Assembly (NCBI RefSeq): GCF_002289565.1
Contig: NZ_NTFY01000033.1
Location: forward strand, 1-64,000
Reading direction: 5' to 3'
Length of the DNA: 64,000 bases
Source: Rhodopirellula sp. SM50
GTDB lineage: Bacteria > Planctomycetota > Planctomycetia > Pirellulales > Pirellulaceae
A program made the position numbers and the translations under genes. The notes beneath the pieces were generated by a model that saw only the letters and a program-made list of their open reading frames with translations, was not told the DNA's origin and searched no databases. Each line of letters begins with the position of its first letter. Position 1 is the stretch's first letter. Shown in pieces: positions 33,001-42,903 of the stretch.

Positions 33001-33259
33001 ACGAGAATTAAAAGGACACACCAGAATTGAACCAATGATCGAAAAGCCATTCATCCTTGCTACCGTTCCATTGGCGCGGCAGCGAACAATCGATCTTTGA
33101 CAAGCTGGCAACGCCAAAAGGCCGGCAACTATCTCTTGGCTACGCGGCAGGCCGATACGATCTCAGCAGGCCACCAAGTTCGGTGTGGCACACGATCTTG
33201 GTAGTCTTCAAGTCGATCGTCGGCGGCGAATCCAGATTGGTTTTATACGGGGAGTGCAA

Positions 33260-33345
33260 GGGCGAAATTCAAGATCGACGAAAACTTACCAGTCGAAGTG
33301 GCCGAAATGCTGAAGGCCGCCGGCCATGATGCGATGGGCGTCGCA
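33260..33345 (+). pseudogene. DUF5615 PIN-like toxin remnant
   Basis: About 28 codons match the start of DUF5615 PIN-like proteins: KFKIDENLPVEVAEMLKAAG followed by HDAMGV. These are putative nucleases usually paired with a small DUF433 antitoxin. Nothing after this point continues the domain. The rest of the 32.74-33.63 kb gap has no recognisable gene. Confidence 0.6.
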
Positions 33346-33635
33346 AGAACTGAACGATCCGCCGCCGTAACGCGATTGCCGCGAACAGACGACGGTCAAT
33401 CGAAACGGGATCTCTTGCTCGTCATTCACTTCCGTCTATTGATCTCATCAAGGATATGGCCTTGGCCAACACAAATAGTCAGCTCACGACCACCATCTTG
33501 GCTTCGCGAAAGCAAATCGCATATTTCCCAATCCGCAACAGACTTGAAGGAACAGGAGCTACATGGAACAGCTGTTTCGTCGTAAATTAACGGTTCCGCC
33601 GACTGTCGTATCAGAAGACTCACAAGGAAAACGGA

Positions 33636-34118
33636 GTGACCATCCATGAGCGTTTGCCCGATACCCTGCGTGCACTCATGCGGCGTGTTCTTCAAGATGA
33701 CGCAGCAGCGGTGCGTGCCGAATCGCGAGCCGCCATGCGGAAGCAGTCCGGCCAGCCCACGTGGCCGGTCAATGCCGGCTCTCGCACGCTCGAAGAACTC
33801 CGGGAGTTGGCAAACACAAAAGCAGATCAAAGGAAGAAACGCGAACTTGCCAGCGAGAAACGCAAACTCGAAAAACGACTCGCCAAAATACGCAAAGATC
33901 CCGCAGCAGCGATCGCGGATGCCGAAAAGCTAATTCAAACTCGTTCGACGCAAAATTACACCAAAGCCGCGAAGATGCTCGCCGAACTCCGGGAAGCCGT
34001 TGGTGGCGATGAAGGATCGCGAATCGCTGACCAAGCCGCCAAGAAGATTGCTAAGAAATATCCAACACTCAGTTACGCCAAACGAGCGTTCAAAGAAGAA
34101 GGATTGAACTACCGTTGA
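33636..34118 (+). CDS. SWIM-protein-associated coiled-coil protein
   Basis: This is a 160-residue, highly charged protein with a long helical and coiled-coil centre (residues about 50-100, rich in Lys, Arg and Glu) and a C-terminal helical repeat (TKAAKMLAELREAVGG). It resembles the tail found after SWIM zinc-finger domains in planctomycetes. The open frame reaches back to a stop at 33588 without any SWIM motif, so it may be a truncated piece of a larger protein. A GTG start at 33636 has AAGGAAA upstream. The next gene starts on its stop codon (TTGA overlap). Confidence 0.55.
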   Translation: MTIHERLPDTLRALMRRVLQDDAAAVRAESRAAMRKQSGQPTWPVNAGSRTLEELRELANTKADQRKKRELASEKRKLEKRLAKIRKDPAAAIADAEKLIQTRSTQNYTKAAKMLAELREAVGGDEGSRIADQAAKKIAKKYPTLSYAKRAFKEEGLNYR

Positions 34119-34684
34119 AACGCCGCGCCAAACCAACTAAGAAAGTCGACAAAGTCGAGCCATCGCCCAGCGAGTTGATTCGATCGGCGATCGGCAAATG
34201 CAAGAAGGCAGTGTTGATTGACCTCCTGGTGGAGTTTGCGAAGCAGCACCTCGAAGTCCGTCACGAACTGGAAGCACGCCTGAATATCGAAAAACCAGTC
34301 TCACTCTTGCTTGATGACATTGAGACAGCGATCGCTCTGGCAACCGATTTCGATGAACGACGAATGAATTACAACTTCGACTACGACCACGAATCCTACG
34401 AAGCGGTCGAAAAGGGGCTCAAGAAGCTTGTCCAGCACGAAGAACTGGAAGAAGCCAAGCGGCTTTCCATCGAACTGATGAAACGCGGCAGCTACCAAGT
34501 CGCATGCAGTGACGAGGGCTTGATGAGCTACGAGATAGAAGACTGCTTGAAACCAGTCATCAAGGCGGTCAAACGTGCCGGTGGTGAACAGGCAAAACAG
34601 TGGGCTGCCGAAATGATCAGAGCCGATGAAGGGGGCTTTATCTGCGATGTGGAATTGGGGAAGTTGGCGGGGTCGAAATCGTGA
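34115..34684 (+). CDS. SWIM-associated helical protein
   Basis: This is a 189-residue acidic helical protein with the blocks CKKAVLIDLLVEFAKQHLEV, DFDERRMNYNFDYDHESYEA and SDEGLMSYEIEDCL, which recur in proteins encoded next to SWIM zinc-finger genes. It starts with TTG inside the stop of the preceding gene and its stop overlaps the GTG of the next. The three genes therefore form a translationally coupled operon. The molecular role is not known. Confidence 0.7.
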   Translation: MKRRAKPTKKVDKVEPSPSELIRSAIGKCKKAVLIDLLVEFAKQHLEVRHELEARLNIEKPVSLLLDDIETAIALATDFDERRMNYNFDYDHESYEAVEKGLKKLVQHEELEEAKRLSIELMKRGSYQVACSDEGLMSYEIEDCLKPVIKAVKRAGGEQAKQWAAEMIRADEGGFICDVELGKLAGSKS

Positions 34685-35025
34685 AAACTTCTTATCCAAC
34701 TTGGCTGACCAAGTGTGACCCGACTGAGATCGAAGAAGCCTACGAGGAGGCTACCGTTGACTGTTACGGAGACGAACAGGCCTCGGGCTTGGTCGACATG
34801 GCCATTGAAGAACTCGTTCTTCCCTTTGCCGCCGTCGTGTTGGGTCAACGAGTCGATGTTGTCGACGCGGTTCCTGCCAGGAATGCTGCTTGGGGCGTCG
34901 ATCTGATTGTGAAATCCGGTAAGAAACAGTTTCCAATTTCCGCCTCATCGATCGAACTCGTTGAGCCCTTTCCCGTGGGCCATCTCTATCTCGCTGCGTT
35001 GCTGGTTTGGCATTCCAAGATGTGA
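34681..35025 (+). CDS. CcbP-like calcium-binding protein
   Basis: This is a 114-residue protein resembling the CcbP-type calcium-binding family: an opening DCYGDEQASGLVDMAIEEL helix, a LPFAAVVLGQRVDVVDAV strand pair and a closing PISASSIELVEP. Members bind Ca2+ through clustered acidic residues without EF-hands. The GTG start overlaps the stop codon of the preceding gene. It completes the three-gene operon and might regulate it; that is inference only. Confidence 0.65.
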   Translation: MKTSYPTWLTKCDPTEIEEAYEEATVDCYGDEQASGLVDMAIEELVLPFAAVVLGQRVDVVDAVPARNAAWGVDLIVKSGKKQFPISASSIELVEPFPVGHLYLAALLVWHSKM

Positions 35026-35158
35026 CGCCGGGAAAATCATAACGACGTTTGAATCATGATTTCATATTAAGTTGTATCCAGCGTCTGAGCCCGGCAAGGT
35101 TCACCGTCGTCAAAGCAGCCTCGCTAGAGGCTTGGCGTGATCACCGTCATGCCTATGG

Positions 35159-35398
35159 TTAGTCGCTAACTCTCTTACCATGCTCGTAAACGTCAGCCAA
35201 CTGATAAGGACGTTCCAGGTTGCTGTTGTCGTAACCCAAGACATGGGGCAAGCATGCGATGGCGCGTTGAAGGTTCGCTTTCGTTCGCTCGAATCGCGAT
35301 TTGAGTTTTTCGTCGGGCACATCATGCCCGCCCTGGCTGGCTCGCATCGCTACACGACGGATCGATTCGCCGACATCATGTAACTGGATAAAGATCAT
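35159..35398 (-). pseudogene. zeta-toxin-like ATPase C-terminal remnant
   Basis: About 79 codons match the end of zeta-toxin-like P-loop kinases (RVAMRASQGGHDVPDEKLKS followed by FERTKANLQRAIACLPHV). The Walker A part is absent: the frame has no plausible continuation upstream of 35398. It is one of several toxin-type fragments in this segment. Confidence 0.6.
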
Positions 35399-35545
35399 GG
35401 CCCAAGCGGTATCGAGGCGACCAATTCCGACGTCAGCGTGGTGGATGTATGAATGTCTTTGCAGGAACTGGACCTAAGGAATATTTCGGAATTTCTTGGC
35501 AAATGGCTGCCAGACTCGGAAACTTCCGCCATCAACAACGGCCCA

Positions 35546-38500
35546 CTACTGAGCGTTTTTCTGCTTCTGTCGTCGCGGCGTTGCTTTCTTTCTGCTCTGA
35601 TTCGGATATCTCATCAGTCGCTCCTTCGAGATCGATTCAGCGGCTGCCGGATCAAGCGTGCCCCAGTCTTTTTCATGACTGATCACAGGGATGTCAGGAA
35701 ACAGTGAACCGGTCGGTCGCTGTGAAGTGCCACGTTGCATGAATTCGCCGAGGTTCTGGCGAACCGATCCGGCGAGTGCCATAATCTGCCGCACAACATT
35801 GGGATTGTCGGCTGCCACGTTTGTCGTTTCGGCTTCGTCCGACGCCAGGTTGTAGAGGACTGGCTTCTGAAGATTAGCGAACACCTTGTTCTGGTCCCAG
35901 AACGGCAGTTGCTTCTGGCTTCGTGGCAGGTGGAGCTTCCATTCACCGCGGCGGATCGCCTGAAGATTCTCACAGTTGTAATAATAGAAGGGCTGAGCCG
36001 CCGGCCGCTTGAGCGGTATCCCATCAATGAGCGGCAACAGATTCTCGCCATCGTAAACGCGTTCTTTCGGAAGAGGCGTTCCAATAACCGCAGACAGCGT
36101 CGGAAAGACGTCCATGGCGTTGATGCTCACGTCGGAAACGGATGGCTCCGTGATCCGAGCGGGCCAGTGGAAGATGAACGGCACCCGATGACCGCCTTCA
36201 AACGTGACGTACTTTGTTCCTCGATACGGCTTCGCATACCTGTTGGAAGTCGGGCCGTTGTCAGAGGTGAAGATCACAATCGTGTTGTCTGCGATGCCCA
36301 CTTCTTTCATTGCAGCCATCATCTCGCCGACTCCCCAATCGAGCTCCTGCATGACATCGCCGCGGACACCGTCTTCCGATGTGCCTTTGAATTGCTCACC
36401 GGCCTGATACGGCGTGTGCGGATAGTTGTGTGAGTAGTACAGAAAAAATGGCTCGCCGCTTTTCGCCTGATCGCGAATGATTGATGTAACGCGTTCAGTA
36501 TAAAGCCGTGTCAGTTGGTCGAGCGGCGTTTTTGCAAAGATTTCTTTATCGTCGTCAAGGAACTTCGGCGAATGAGAGAAGTTGCAGGGCATGCCATAGT
36601 AATGATCAAAGCCCTGCTTGCGAGGAAGAAACTCTGGCTCAGTGCCGAGGTGCCATTTGCCGACCATATGGGTTGCGTAACCCTGCTGCTGAAACTGCTC
36701 GGCGATGGTGATCTCATCCGGATGCAGCCCGAGGAACCAATGAGCTCGCCGCTTCGGATTGATACCCATATAGAGTCCCGCTCTCTGCGGATACGCTCCC
36801 GTCAGAAAAGCCGCCCGCGATGGCGAGCAGATTGATGCCGCGGTATGAAAATCGGTGAACCGGATGCCTTCTGCAGCAAGCCGGTCGATGTGTGGCGTTT
36901 TGACACTCTGTGCTCCGTAGCAGCCGACGTCCGAGTAGCCCAAGTCGTCAGTCAGCATGAAGATGACGTTCGGCAAGCGTGCCGCTTGACCCGGATGCGG
37001 CTGCGCTGCGGGTTTCATACGATGACCTTCCAGGGCCGTCACCGTTTCTGCTTTCGCCTCGGTTTTCGCCGGTTCCGGAGCACCACCGTGCGGAGCCGCC
37101 TGAGAGGCCGGTTCCGGTAAATGTGGATATCCGTCCAGCAACTTCGCGTCAAACTGGAAGTTGTCGGCGGTGATATGGCCCCAGCCATCGGTTGCCTTGT
37201 CGACGATCTTGATGAACATCTTTTTGCCGGCAAACGGGGCGAGATCCCAACTGGCTTTCTGCATTGCCTGATCGTTCACGCCGCGAGCCTGATAGACTTC
37301 TTTGCCGTCTGCCGTACAAAGAGCCACGTACACATCAGGGCCGTTGCCTCCGCCGACACGGAACGTCATTGAGCCACCTTGCGGAATAAACAATGATGAA
37401 ACGATCACACCGGTTTGCAGGTCCGAGCCTTTGACCGCGTCGGCACTATCTTCCAACGTGGTCAGGTAATACTCGCCCTGCTTGTTGTACGCTTGCTTGC
37501 CGTGGAAGAAGTGATTTCGATTGCCAATCACATGCCCGAATTCTCCGTCGACGACTTTCCAGGGTTCTAAGGTGCCCGATTCGAAATCAAACGATGCGCT
37601 CCGTTCGCTCGGTGTTGCGGCAACCCTGGGAGCGTCGTTGCGTTTCACCCGCTTTGCCCTGGGAGCATTCGAACGATAGGACTCCAGCAACGCCTTCAGT
37701 TCCTTCACGACGTCTGGGTTCTCGCGGTAAACATTCGTGGTCTGGGACAGGTCGTTTTCAAGATCGTAAAGCTGAGCGGGGGGAGCGTCCTTCCTGATTT
37801 TGCCGTCTTCAATGTCGTTGTTCTTATAACCCGCGTACGTAATCGCTGCCGGGCCGCCGAAGGCGTGTGCGCCTCGTTTCGCGGCCGTGAATCCGCCACT
37901 TCCCTGCGCGCCGATGTACATCCACTTGCCTTTGCGAACCGCCAGATGACTTTGCCTGCTGGGAGCGAGCACGATGTGATCTCGTAGCGGCTTCGATGGA
38001 TTGTCCGTCAATGCGGAAAGTACATTCACACTGTCGCGCCCGTGTCCCTTCTTCAGTTGCCCGCCCGTCAAAGCCGCGAACGTTGCGATCATGTCGATGT
38101 TGGAGATCAACTCGTCCGATACGGATCCCGCTTCGATCTTTCCAGGCCATCGGGCGATAAAGGGCACACGATGTCCGCCTTCCCAGGCTCCGAACTTGAA
38201 GCCGAGAAGTTCACCATTGAGACGATGTCCATCGTCCCAGGCATTTTGCCCACCGACGTTGAACATGCCACCGTTGTCGCTGGTGAAAACGACAAGCGTA
38301 TTGTCCGCGACGCCTTTTGCTTCCAGCGTTTTCATCACTTCGCCCACGATCCAATCGAGTTCGTGTATGAAATCGCCATAGGGGCCGCATTTACTCGTGC
38401 CTTTGAACCGTGGTGCTGGCGTGAACGGGTGATGAATATTGGTCGTCGCCAGATACAGAAAGAATGGGTTCTTTCCGCGATCCTTAATCCAGTCGACCGC

Positions 38501-39202
38501 TTTTTCTGTCAGTGTCGTTCCGACCGCTTCGTCGTCGTACAGTGCGTGAGCCGCGTCAGCCCCGCCAATCTGATCCATTCCCATCTTCTCGAAGAACTCT
38601 CGAGTCTTCGCCTTTTTACCGAAGACGAAAGGATCATCGGGGACGAGTCCAACGACTTTGTGGTTCTCAACATAGACGAAAGGCGGGTGGCTATTGACGA
38701 CAGGAACGCCGTAGTAGTAATCAAATCCGCATTCCAGTGGTCCAGGCTTCAGCTCGCCGTTCCAGTCAGGAGCACGGTCTCCGAACCCAAGATGCCACTT
38801 ACCAATACAGGCGGTATCGTATCCGGCGTCTTTCATCACGCTGGCCGCGGTCTGCTGTTTCGTGTCAAGCACCAGGCCAGTTTTGAGAAAGACCGGCCTG
38901 CTGAGATTCCTGCGGTGAGGGTACTCGCCAGTCAGCAGCGCGTAACGCGATGGCGTGCAAACAGCAGACGCCGAATGGGCGTCCGTGAACCGGCGTCCCT
39001 CTTTGGCCAGCCGATCGATGTTCGGCGTCTTCACCTTCGTCGCGCCGTAACAACCAACGTCGCCGTAGCCGAGATCGTCGGCGAAGATCAGGACGATATT
39101 AGGATGAGTCGCTTGTGAAACGTTCGTTTCTTCAGCAAGTGCGGAAACGGCTGATCCGAGCAGGCAGACGAGAGCAAGTAGCGTTCGCTCAAATGTATTC
39201 AT
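35546..39202 (-). CDS. tandem two-domain sulfatase
   Basis: This is an exported protein of about 1218 residues containing two complete sulfatase domains. A signal peptide (LLALVCLLGSAVSALA) is followed by domain 1 with CTPSR in AVCTPSRYALLTGEYP, then a carbohydrate-binding-like beta domain (FDFESGTLEPWKVVDG onward, about 160 residues). Domain 2 has CSPSR in SICSPSRAAFLTGAYP. In each CxPxR the cysteine is converted to formylglycine by a maturase. Sulfatases of this type remove sulfate from algal polysaccharides, a planctomycete speciality. The ATG at 39202 is preferred to an upstream extension. Two fused catalytic domains are unusual. Confidence 0.93.
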   Translation of the reverse strand: MNTFERTLLALVCLLGSAVSALAEETNVSQATHPNIVLIFADDLGYGDVGCYGATKVKTPNIDRLAKEGRRFTDAHSASAVCTPSRYALLTGEYPHRRNLSRPVFLKTGLVLDTKQQTAASVMKDAGYDTACIGKWHLGFGDRAPDWNGELKPGPLECGFDYYYGVPVVNSHPPFVYVENHKVVGLVPDDPFVFGKKAKTREFFEKMGMDQIGGADAAHALYDDEAVGTTLTEKAVDWIKDRGKNPFFLYLATTNIHHPFTPAPRFKGTSKCGPYGDFIHELDWIVGEVMKTLEAKGVADNTLVVFTSDNGGMFNVGGQNAWDDGHRLNGELLGFKFGAWEGGHRVPFIARWPGKIEAGSVSDELISNIDMIATFAALTGGQLKKGHGRDSVNVLSALTDNPSKPLRDHIVLAPSRQSHLAVRKGKWMYIGAQGSGGFTAAKRGAHAFGGPAAITYAGYKNNDIEDGKIRKDAPPAQLYDLENDLSQTTNVYRENPDVVKELKALLESYRSNAPRAKRVKRNDAPRVAATPSERSASFDFESGTLEPWKVVDGEFGHVIGNRNHFFHGKQAYNKQGEYYLTTLEDSADAVKGSDLQTGVIVSSLFIPQGGSMTFRVGGGNGPDVYVALCTADGKEVYQARGVNDQAMQKASWDLAPFAGKKMFIKIVDKATDGWGHITADNFQFDAKLLDGYPHLPEPASQAAPHGGAPEPAKTEAKAETVTALEGHRMKPAAQPHPGQAARLPNVIFMLTDDLGYSDVGCYGAQSVKTPHIDRLAAEGIRFTDFHTAASICSPSRAAFLTGAYPQRAGLYMGINPKRRAHWFLGLHPDEITIAEQFQQQGYATHMVGKWHLGTEPEFLPRKQGFDHYYGMPCNFSHSPKFLDDDKEIFAKTPLDQLTRLYTERVTSIIRDQAKSGEPFFLYYSHNYPHTPYQAGEQFKGTSEDGVRGDVMQELDWGVGEMMAAMKEVGIADNTIVIFTSDNGPTSNRYAKPYRGTKYVTFEGGHRVPFIFHWPARITEPSVSDVSINAMDVFPTLSAVIGTPLPKERVYDGENLLPLIDGIPLKRPAAQPFYYYNCENLQAIRRGEWKLHLPRSQKQLPFWDQNKVFANLQKPVLYNLASDEAETTNVAADNPNVVRQIMALAGSVRQNLGEFMQRGTSQRPTGSLFPDIPVISHEKDWGTLDPAAAESISKERLMRYPNQSRKKATPRRQKQKNAQ

Positions 39203-39403
39203 GGATTGTGTATTTCTCATGCCTTGGGTTTGACTCTCAGAGTCGAATAGATGTTTCGTCCCGCCTTTGAAAGGAACTCGGGAATGAATAACCGGAGTTG
39301 GTGTCAGGTGTGCATGACACTGCACGTTGTGAGTCATGAGGTGCTGCAGGCTGCCGCGCAAAACAGTAGTATACCGCCGACGGGCATTCTCGAAACGCTG
39401 CAT

Positions 39404-39746
39404 CGGCGTGATCGTTCGAAACAGGGCTTACCATAGAAAGCCGGGGAGAATGCCGACCGAAGAGAACGTTGCCTTTAACGAAATGGTCTTCCGTTGCCTT
39501 CGTGAAGGAGCGGACGACAAGGTGGACGTGATTCACGGCGGCCACGGTCAGTGCAGTGCCGAAGGGGCAATCGCGACCTGCAATCCGTCCGGGCCCAAAA
39601 GACTAAACGCGAATCTCTTTTGAAAGAACCGATCAAAATCGACGGCTACTATTTCGTGCCTTCCGGCAAACTGGGATTGGGTTACGAATACGATGAGAAA
39701 TTCGTTGCGAGCCGGAAAAGGCTGGCGTGAATAATGAACAGTGTGA
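39404..39746. other. intergenic region without recognised gene
   Basis: About 340 bases between the sulfatase and the broken DUF1961/LRR gene. No repeat or gene is recognised. Confidence 0.5.
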
Positions 39747-41105
39747 ATGAGTTCAACCGCTGCGGTTGCCCACGAGAGTCCCCATGCCACTCCGCTACTG
39801 ACACGCAGTTTCTGCGCCCTGGTTGCCTGCTTCCTTCTCGCCACCCGTGTGACGGCTGATAAGCCAAAGCCCGATCCCGCTGCGGACAAAGCCGCGTTCG
39901 AAAGGGCCGCAGCAAGTGCTGCGTGGGCGGAAGACTTTTCTGATTCTTGCACGGCGGATTAGAAGGGCGGCGAAGCGGGCGCCATGACGAACAGCCCCGG
40001 GGGTATGATCCTGACGGCCGGTCCGGAATTCAGAAACGATGACGACGCCATCGAAATGCTGCGTCTTTGTGCCCTTGCAAACGAATCGAAGTACCCGCTT
40101 TGGTTGTCGGTCAATGATTCCGATGGCACGCCGATGGCAATCCAAAACAAGTTTGTCACCTCACTCCAAGACCAGGTTAACCAGGGAACCGAGTCAGAAA
40201 AAGCTGCGGCGTTGGAATCGGCGCAGAGATTTGGCACCGCCGTGGGTCGCGCGATTGCATTTCAACTGTCAGTGAAACCGGAAAACGATTGGAACTATTT
40301 TGGCGGCGCGGAATTGAATCAACCGAATCGCCCTCTGCTTTGGTACGCACCCGAGGCAGACGACAAATACACCATCGTTTACGCAGATTTGACGACCAAG
40401 CAAGTCACTCAAGATGAACTGCCCACGCCGCCCGACGCGGTTGTGCGACCAGGGTTCGCTCGCAATGCAGTTCAAGTTTCCACACCACAATTCGAGCTTC
40501 CCGCCGACGCGGTTCGTCGTTTCGCAAAGCTTCAAGAGATTCGCGATCGTGGTCAGCAAGCCGAGGTCGAGTATCTCAAACTGGGGCTGATGCCCGAGTT
40601 CATTGAGTCTCAGGTTCAGTTTGTACCGGGTGAAGAAGTCGTCATGAAGGTGGTGGACCCGAGCTGGAAGCCGGACCGCGATGGAAGCTCTTCGCGATTT
40701 GCGTTCTTGAAGGAGTTCACCAATCTGAAAGGTCTCGACTTGATGCACCTGTATCTGACGCAAAGCGATCTAGACACGATCGGCAGTCTCACCAGTCTGC
40801 AACGGCTTTCACTCAGTGGCGTGCAGGTATTTGATTCATCATCGCGCCGACTGATCGGAGATGACCTCGCGAAGCTCTCGTCATTGAAGTCTCTCGAACT
40901 GCTCGACTTGAGCCAGTCGAACTTCCGCGGTGGCTTAAAGCACCTCCAAGAGCTTCCGAAATTACACACTCTGTACCTGAGTTCGTTCGAGCATCTTAAT
41001 GATGCGTCCGTGGCCGAACTGAGCGTGTTGCCCAATTTGGAAACGCTGGTTCTCGCAGCCACCAATCATCCCGTGACTCAACGATGCGATGCCCAGCGTC
41101 ATTGA
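39747..41105 (+). pseudogene. chimeric DUF1961 / leucine-rich-repeat gene with in-frame stop
   Basis: A single frame runs from 39747 to 41105, interrupted by one TAG at 39960. The first part has a signal peptide and DUF1961-like blocks (EDFSDSCTAD, stop, then MTNSPGGMILTAGPEFRND). The rest is unrelated: a helical stretch and a leucine-rich-repeat domain (LKGLDLMHLYLTQSDL, LQRLSLSGV, LKSLELLDLSQS). The expected Trp codon of DUF1961 falls at the TAG and a few codons are missing beside it. A deletion fusing two genes plus a nonsense mutation explains this. A restart at 39984 could still make a 373-residue LRR protein, whose end also looks truncated. Confidence 0.65.
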
Positions 41106-41218
41106 TCGCCCGCCGCAGCCTTGTGTGGGAATTTGGGAACACTTCGGATTCAAGAATCCAGAGGATCGAAGTCACAGCTTGTCTCGCCACCTAACGAATA
41201 CTTTCAGAAGAAACCCAG

Positions 41219-41250
41219 GACGCTCGCGACGAATTTCTCCGCCGCGAGCG
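41219..41250 (-). terminator. hairpin after EF-Tu gene
   Basis: ACGCTCGCG and CGCGAGCGT form a nine-pair perfect stem about 30-60 bases past the stop codon of the EF-Tu gene on the minus strand. No strong T run follows. The stem shares the ACGCTCGCGG sequence with the terminator behind the ARPP-like gene. Confidence 0.6.
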
Positions 41251-41279
41251 TTGTGCAATGTTACCCAATTGTCGTCGAT

Positions 41280-42482
41280 CTAGCCGACAACGCGTGTCAC
41301 TACGCCCGATCCGACGGTCCTGCCGCCTTCACGGATCGCGAAGCGGTCACCGCCAGCGACTGCGATCGGTTGCTTCAACGTGACTTTCAACTGCACGCCG
41401 TCGCCCGGCATCGCCATGTCGACTCCGCCCAGCACGTTCGCACTGCCGGTCACGTTCGTGGTTCGGAAAAAGAACTGAGGGGCATAGCCGTCAAAAAACG
41501 GCGTGTGCCGGCCTCCTTCCTCTTTCTTCAACACGTAAACCTCCGCCTCGAATTCGCGATGCGGGGTGAGCGTTCCCACCCTCGCCAAGACTTGACCCTT
41601 GGTGATCTCGTTGTGAGCCGTCTTGCGAAGCAACACACCAACGTTGTCACCAGCATTTCCGGCCTCCAAGACCTCGCCGAACGATTCCACTTGCGTGATC
41701 ACGTCCGTCGCGGTCGCGGATCTCAGTCCGAGGATCTCGACGCTGTCTCCGGCGCGAACCATTCCCTGCTCAATCTTCCCGGTCACGACGGTGCCGCGGC
41801 CGGCGATCGAGTAGACGTTCTCAATTGGCATCAAGAACGGCTTGTCGATCAAGCGAACAGGATCAGGAATCCAGCGGTCCAGAGCATCCAGCAACTGCTC
41901 GATGCACTCGATTGCCTCTGGGTTCGTGGGATTGTCGTGAGCCTGCTTGGCCGAGCCGCGAATGACCGGAGTCATTTCGCCGTCGTAACCGTACTCATTG
42001 AGCAATTCACGCAAATCCAGTTCGACCAGCTCGAGCAATTCGGCATCTTCAACCAAGTCGCACTTATTCATGAACACGACCAAGTGCGGTACGCCAACTT
42101 GTCGGGCGAGCAACAAGTGTTCACGAGTTTGCGGCATCGGACCATCAGCCGCAGACACCAGCAACACCGCGCCGTCCATTTGAGCCGCACCGGTGATCAT
42201 GTTCTTGATGTAGTCGGCGTGGCCGGGGCAGTCGATGTGAGCGTAGCTACGACCAGCGGTCTCGTACTTCACGTGCGAAGCGATCACAGTCACGGTCTTA
42301 TTCTTGTCGCGAACAATGCCGCCTGTGGCGATCGATTCGTACGACTTGTACTTGGCCAGTCCCTTCTCCGATTGCACGTGCAGCAGGGCCGAAGTCAGTG
42401 TCGTTTTACCGTGGTCGATGTGACCAATCGTGCCGACGTTGACCGACACCTTTCCATTTCGCGTCATTGCATTTTGAACCAT
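41280..42482 (-). CDS. tuf: elongation factor Tu, divergent paralogue
   Basis: This is a 400-residue EF-Tu, the GTPase that delivers aminoacyl-tRNA to the ribosome. G motifs are intact: GHIDHGKT near residue 22, DCPGH, NKCD and a GSA loop. The C-terminal [17 protein letters not shown] is nearly canonical. The effector loop reads [18 protein letters not shown], the planctomycete form instead of the usual RGITI. Many substitutions at otherwise conserved places suggest a second copy, not the housekeeping tuf. The start at 42482 has AAGGAG ten bases upstream. It lies between a tRNA array and RNA-repair genes, not in the ribosomal operon. Confidence 0.93.
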   Translation of the reverse strand: MVQNAMTRNGKVSVNVGTIGHIDHGKTTLTSALLHVQSEKGLAKYKSYESIATGGIVRDKNKTVTVIASHVKYETAGRSYAHIDCPGHADYIKNMITGAAQMDGAVLLVSAADGPMPQTREHLLLARQVGVPHLVVFMNKCDLVEDAELLELVELDLRELLNEYGYDGEMTPVIRGSAKQAHDNPTNPEAIECIEQLLDALDRWIPDPVRLIDKPFLMPIENVYSIAGRGTVVTGKIEQGMVRAGDSVEILGLRSATATDVITQVESFGEVLEAGNAGDNVGVLLRKTAHNEITKGQVLARVGTLTPHREFEAEVYVLKKEEGGRHTPFFDGYAPQFFFRTTNVTGSANVLGGVDMAMPGDGVQLKVTLKQPIAVAGGDRFAIREGGRTVGSGVVTRVVG

Positions 42483-42634
42483 AGCTCGCAAACTCCTTGG
42501 TAAAGGAAACGTTTCGCACCGATCGCCAGCGACCGAGGTGAGCAGCCTCGGCAACCTTTTTGCCCTGCGTGAGCGCCAGATGAACGGAAACGAAGAAACA
42601 GGAAAACGCCGTCAATCACAAATCGACAATCCAC

Positions 42635-42675
42635 AAAAAAAGCCCGCCAGGTGAATCACCAGGCGGGCTTTGCGA
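42635..42675 (-). terminator. Rho-independent terminator of the RlaP pair
   Basis: Minus strand: AAAGCCCGCCTGGTGATTCA then CCTGGCGGGCTTTTTTTG, a strong GCCCGCC/GGCGGGC stem followed by seven T residues. It closes the transcript coming from the two RlaP genes and insulates the EF-Tu gene downstream. Confidence 0.88.
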
Positions 42676-42844
42676 ATCGTTTTGAACTTAACCTTCAACC
42701 ACGACGCACCATCCCCGCCTCGCCGTCGAATGACGAGTCGGTCGTTGATGTTGTCGATGTTGTGGTGAAAGTAGTCATTGGGTTTCTAGAATTGACGGAC
42801 CGAAGCAGAGACACCTATGGGTGAGACTGGTTCGCCATTTTTTC

Positions 42845-42899
42845 GTAGTGGACGAGGTGACGAGTCCCAGCGTAAGGGATTCGTCGCCTCGTCCACTAC
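42845..42899. repeat. gtagtggacgagg palindrome
   Basis: A 55-bp near-perfect palindrome (gtagtggacgaggtgacgag against its reverse complement) ending 5 bases before the RlaP stop codon. The same repeat family occurs inside the sigma-kinase gene at 63771-63863. Confidence 0.85.
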
Positions 42900-42903
42900 T
42901 ATT

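Noticed and set aside
41121-42503. Plus-strand open frame of 460 codons opposite EF-Tu
   Set aside because: Antisense shadow of the EF-Tu gene, whose motifs are unambiguous on the minus strand.
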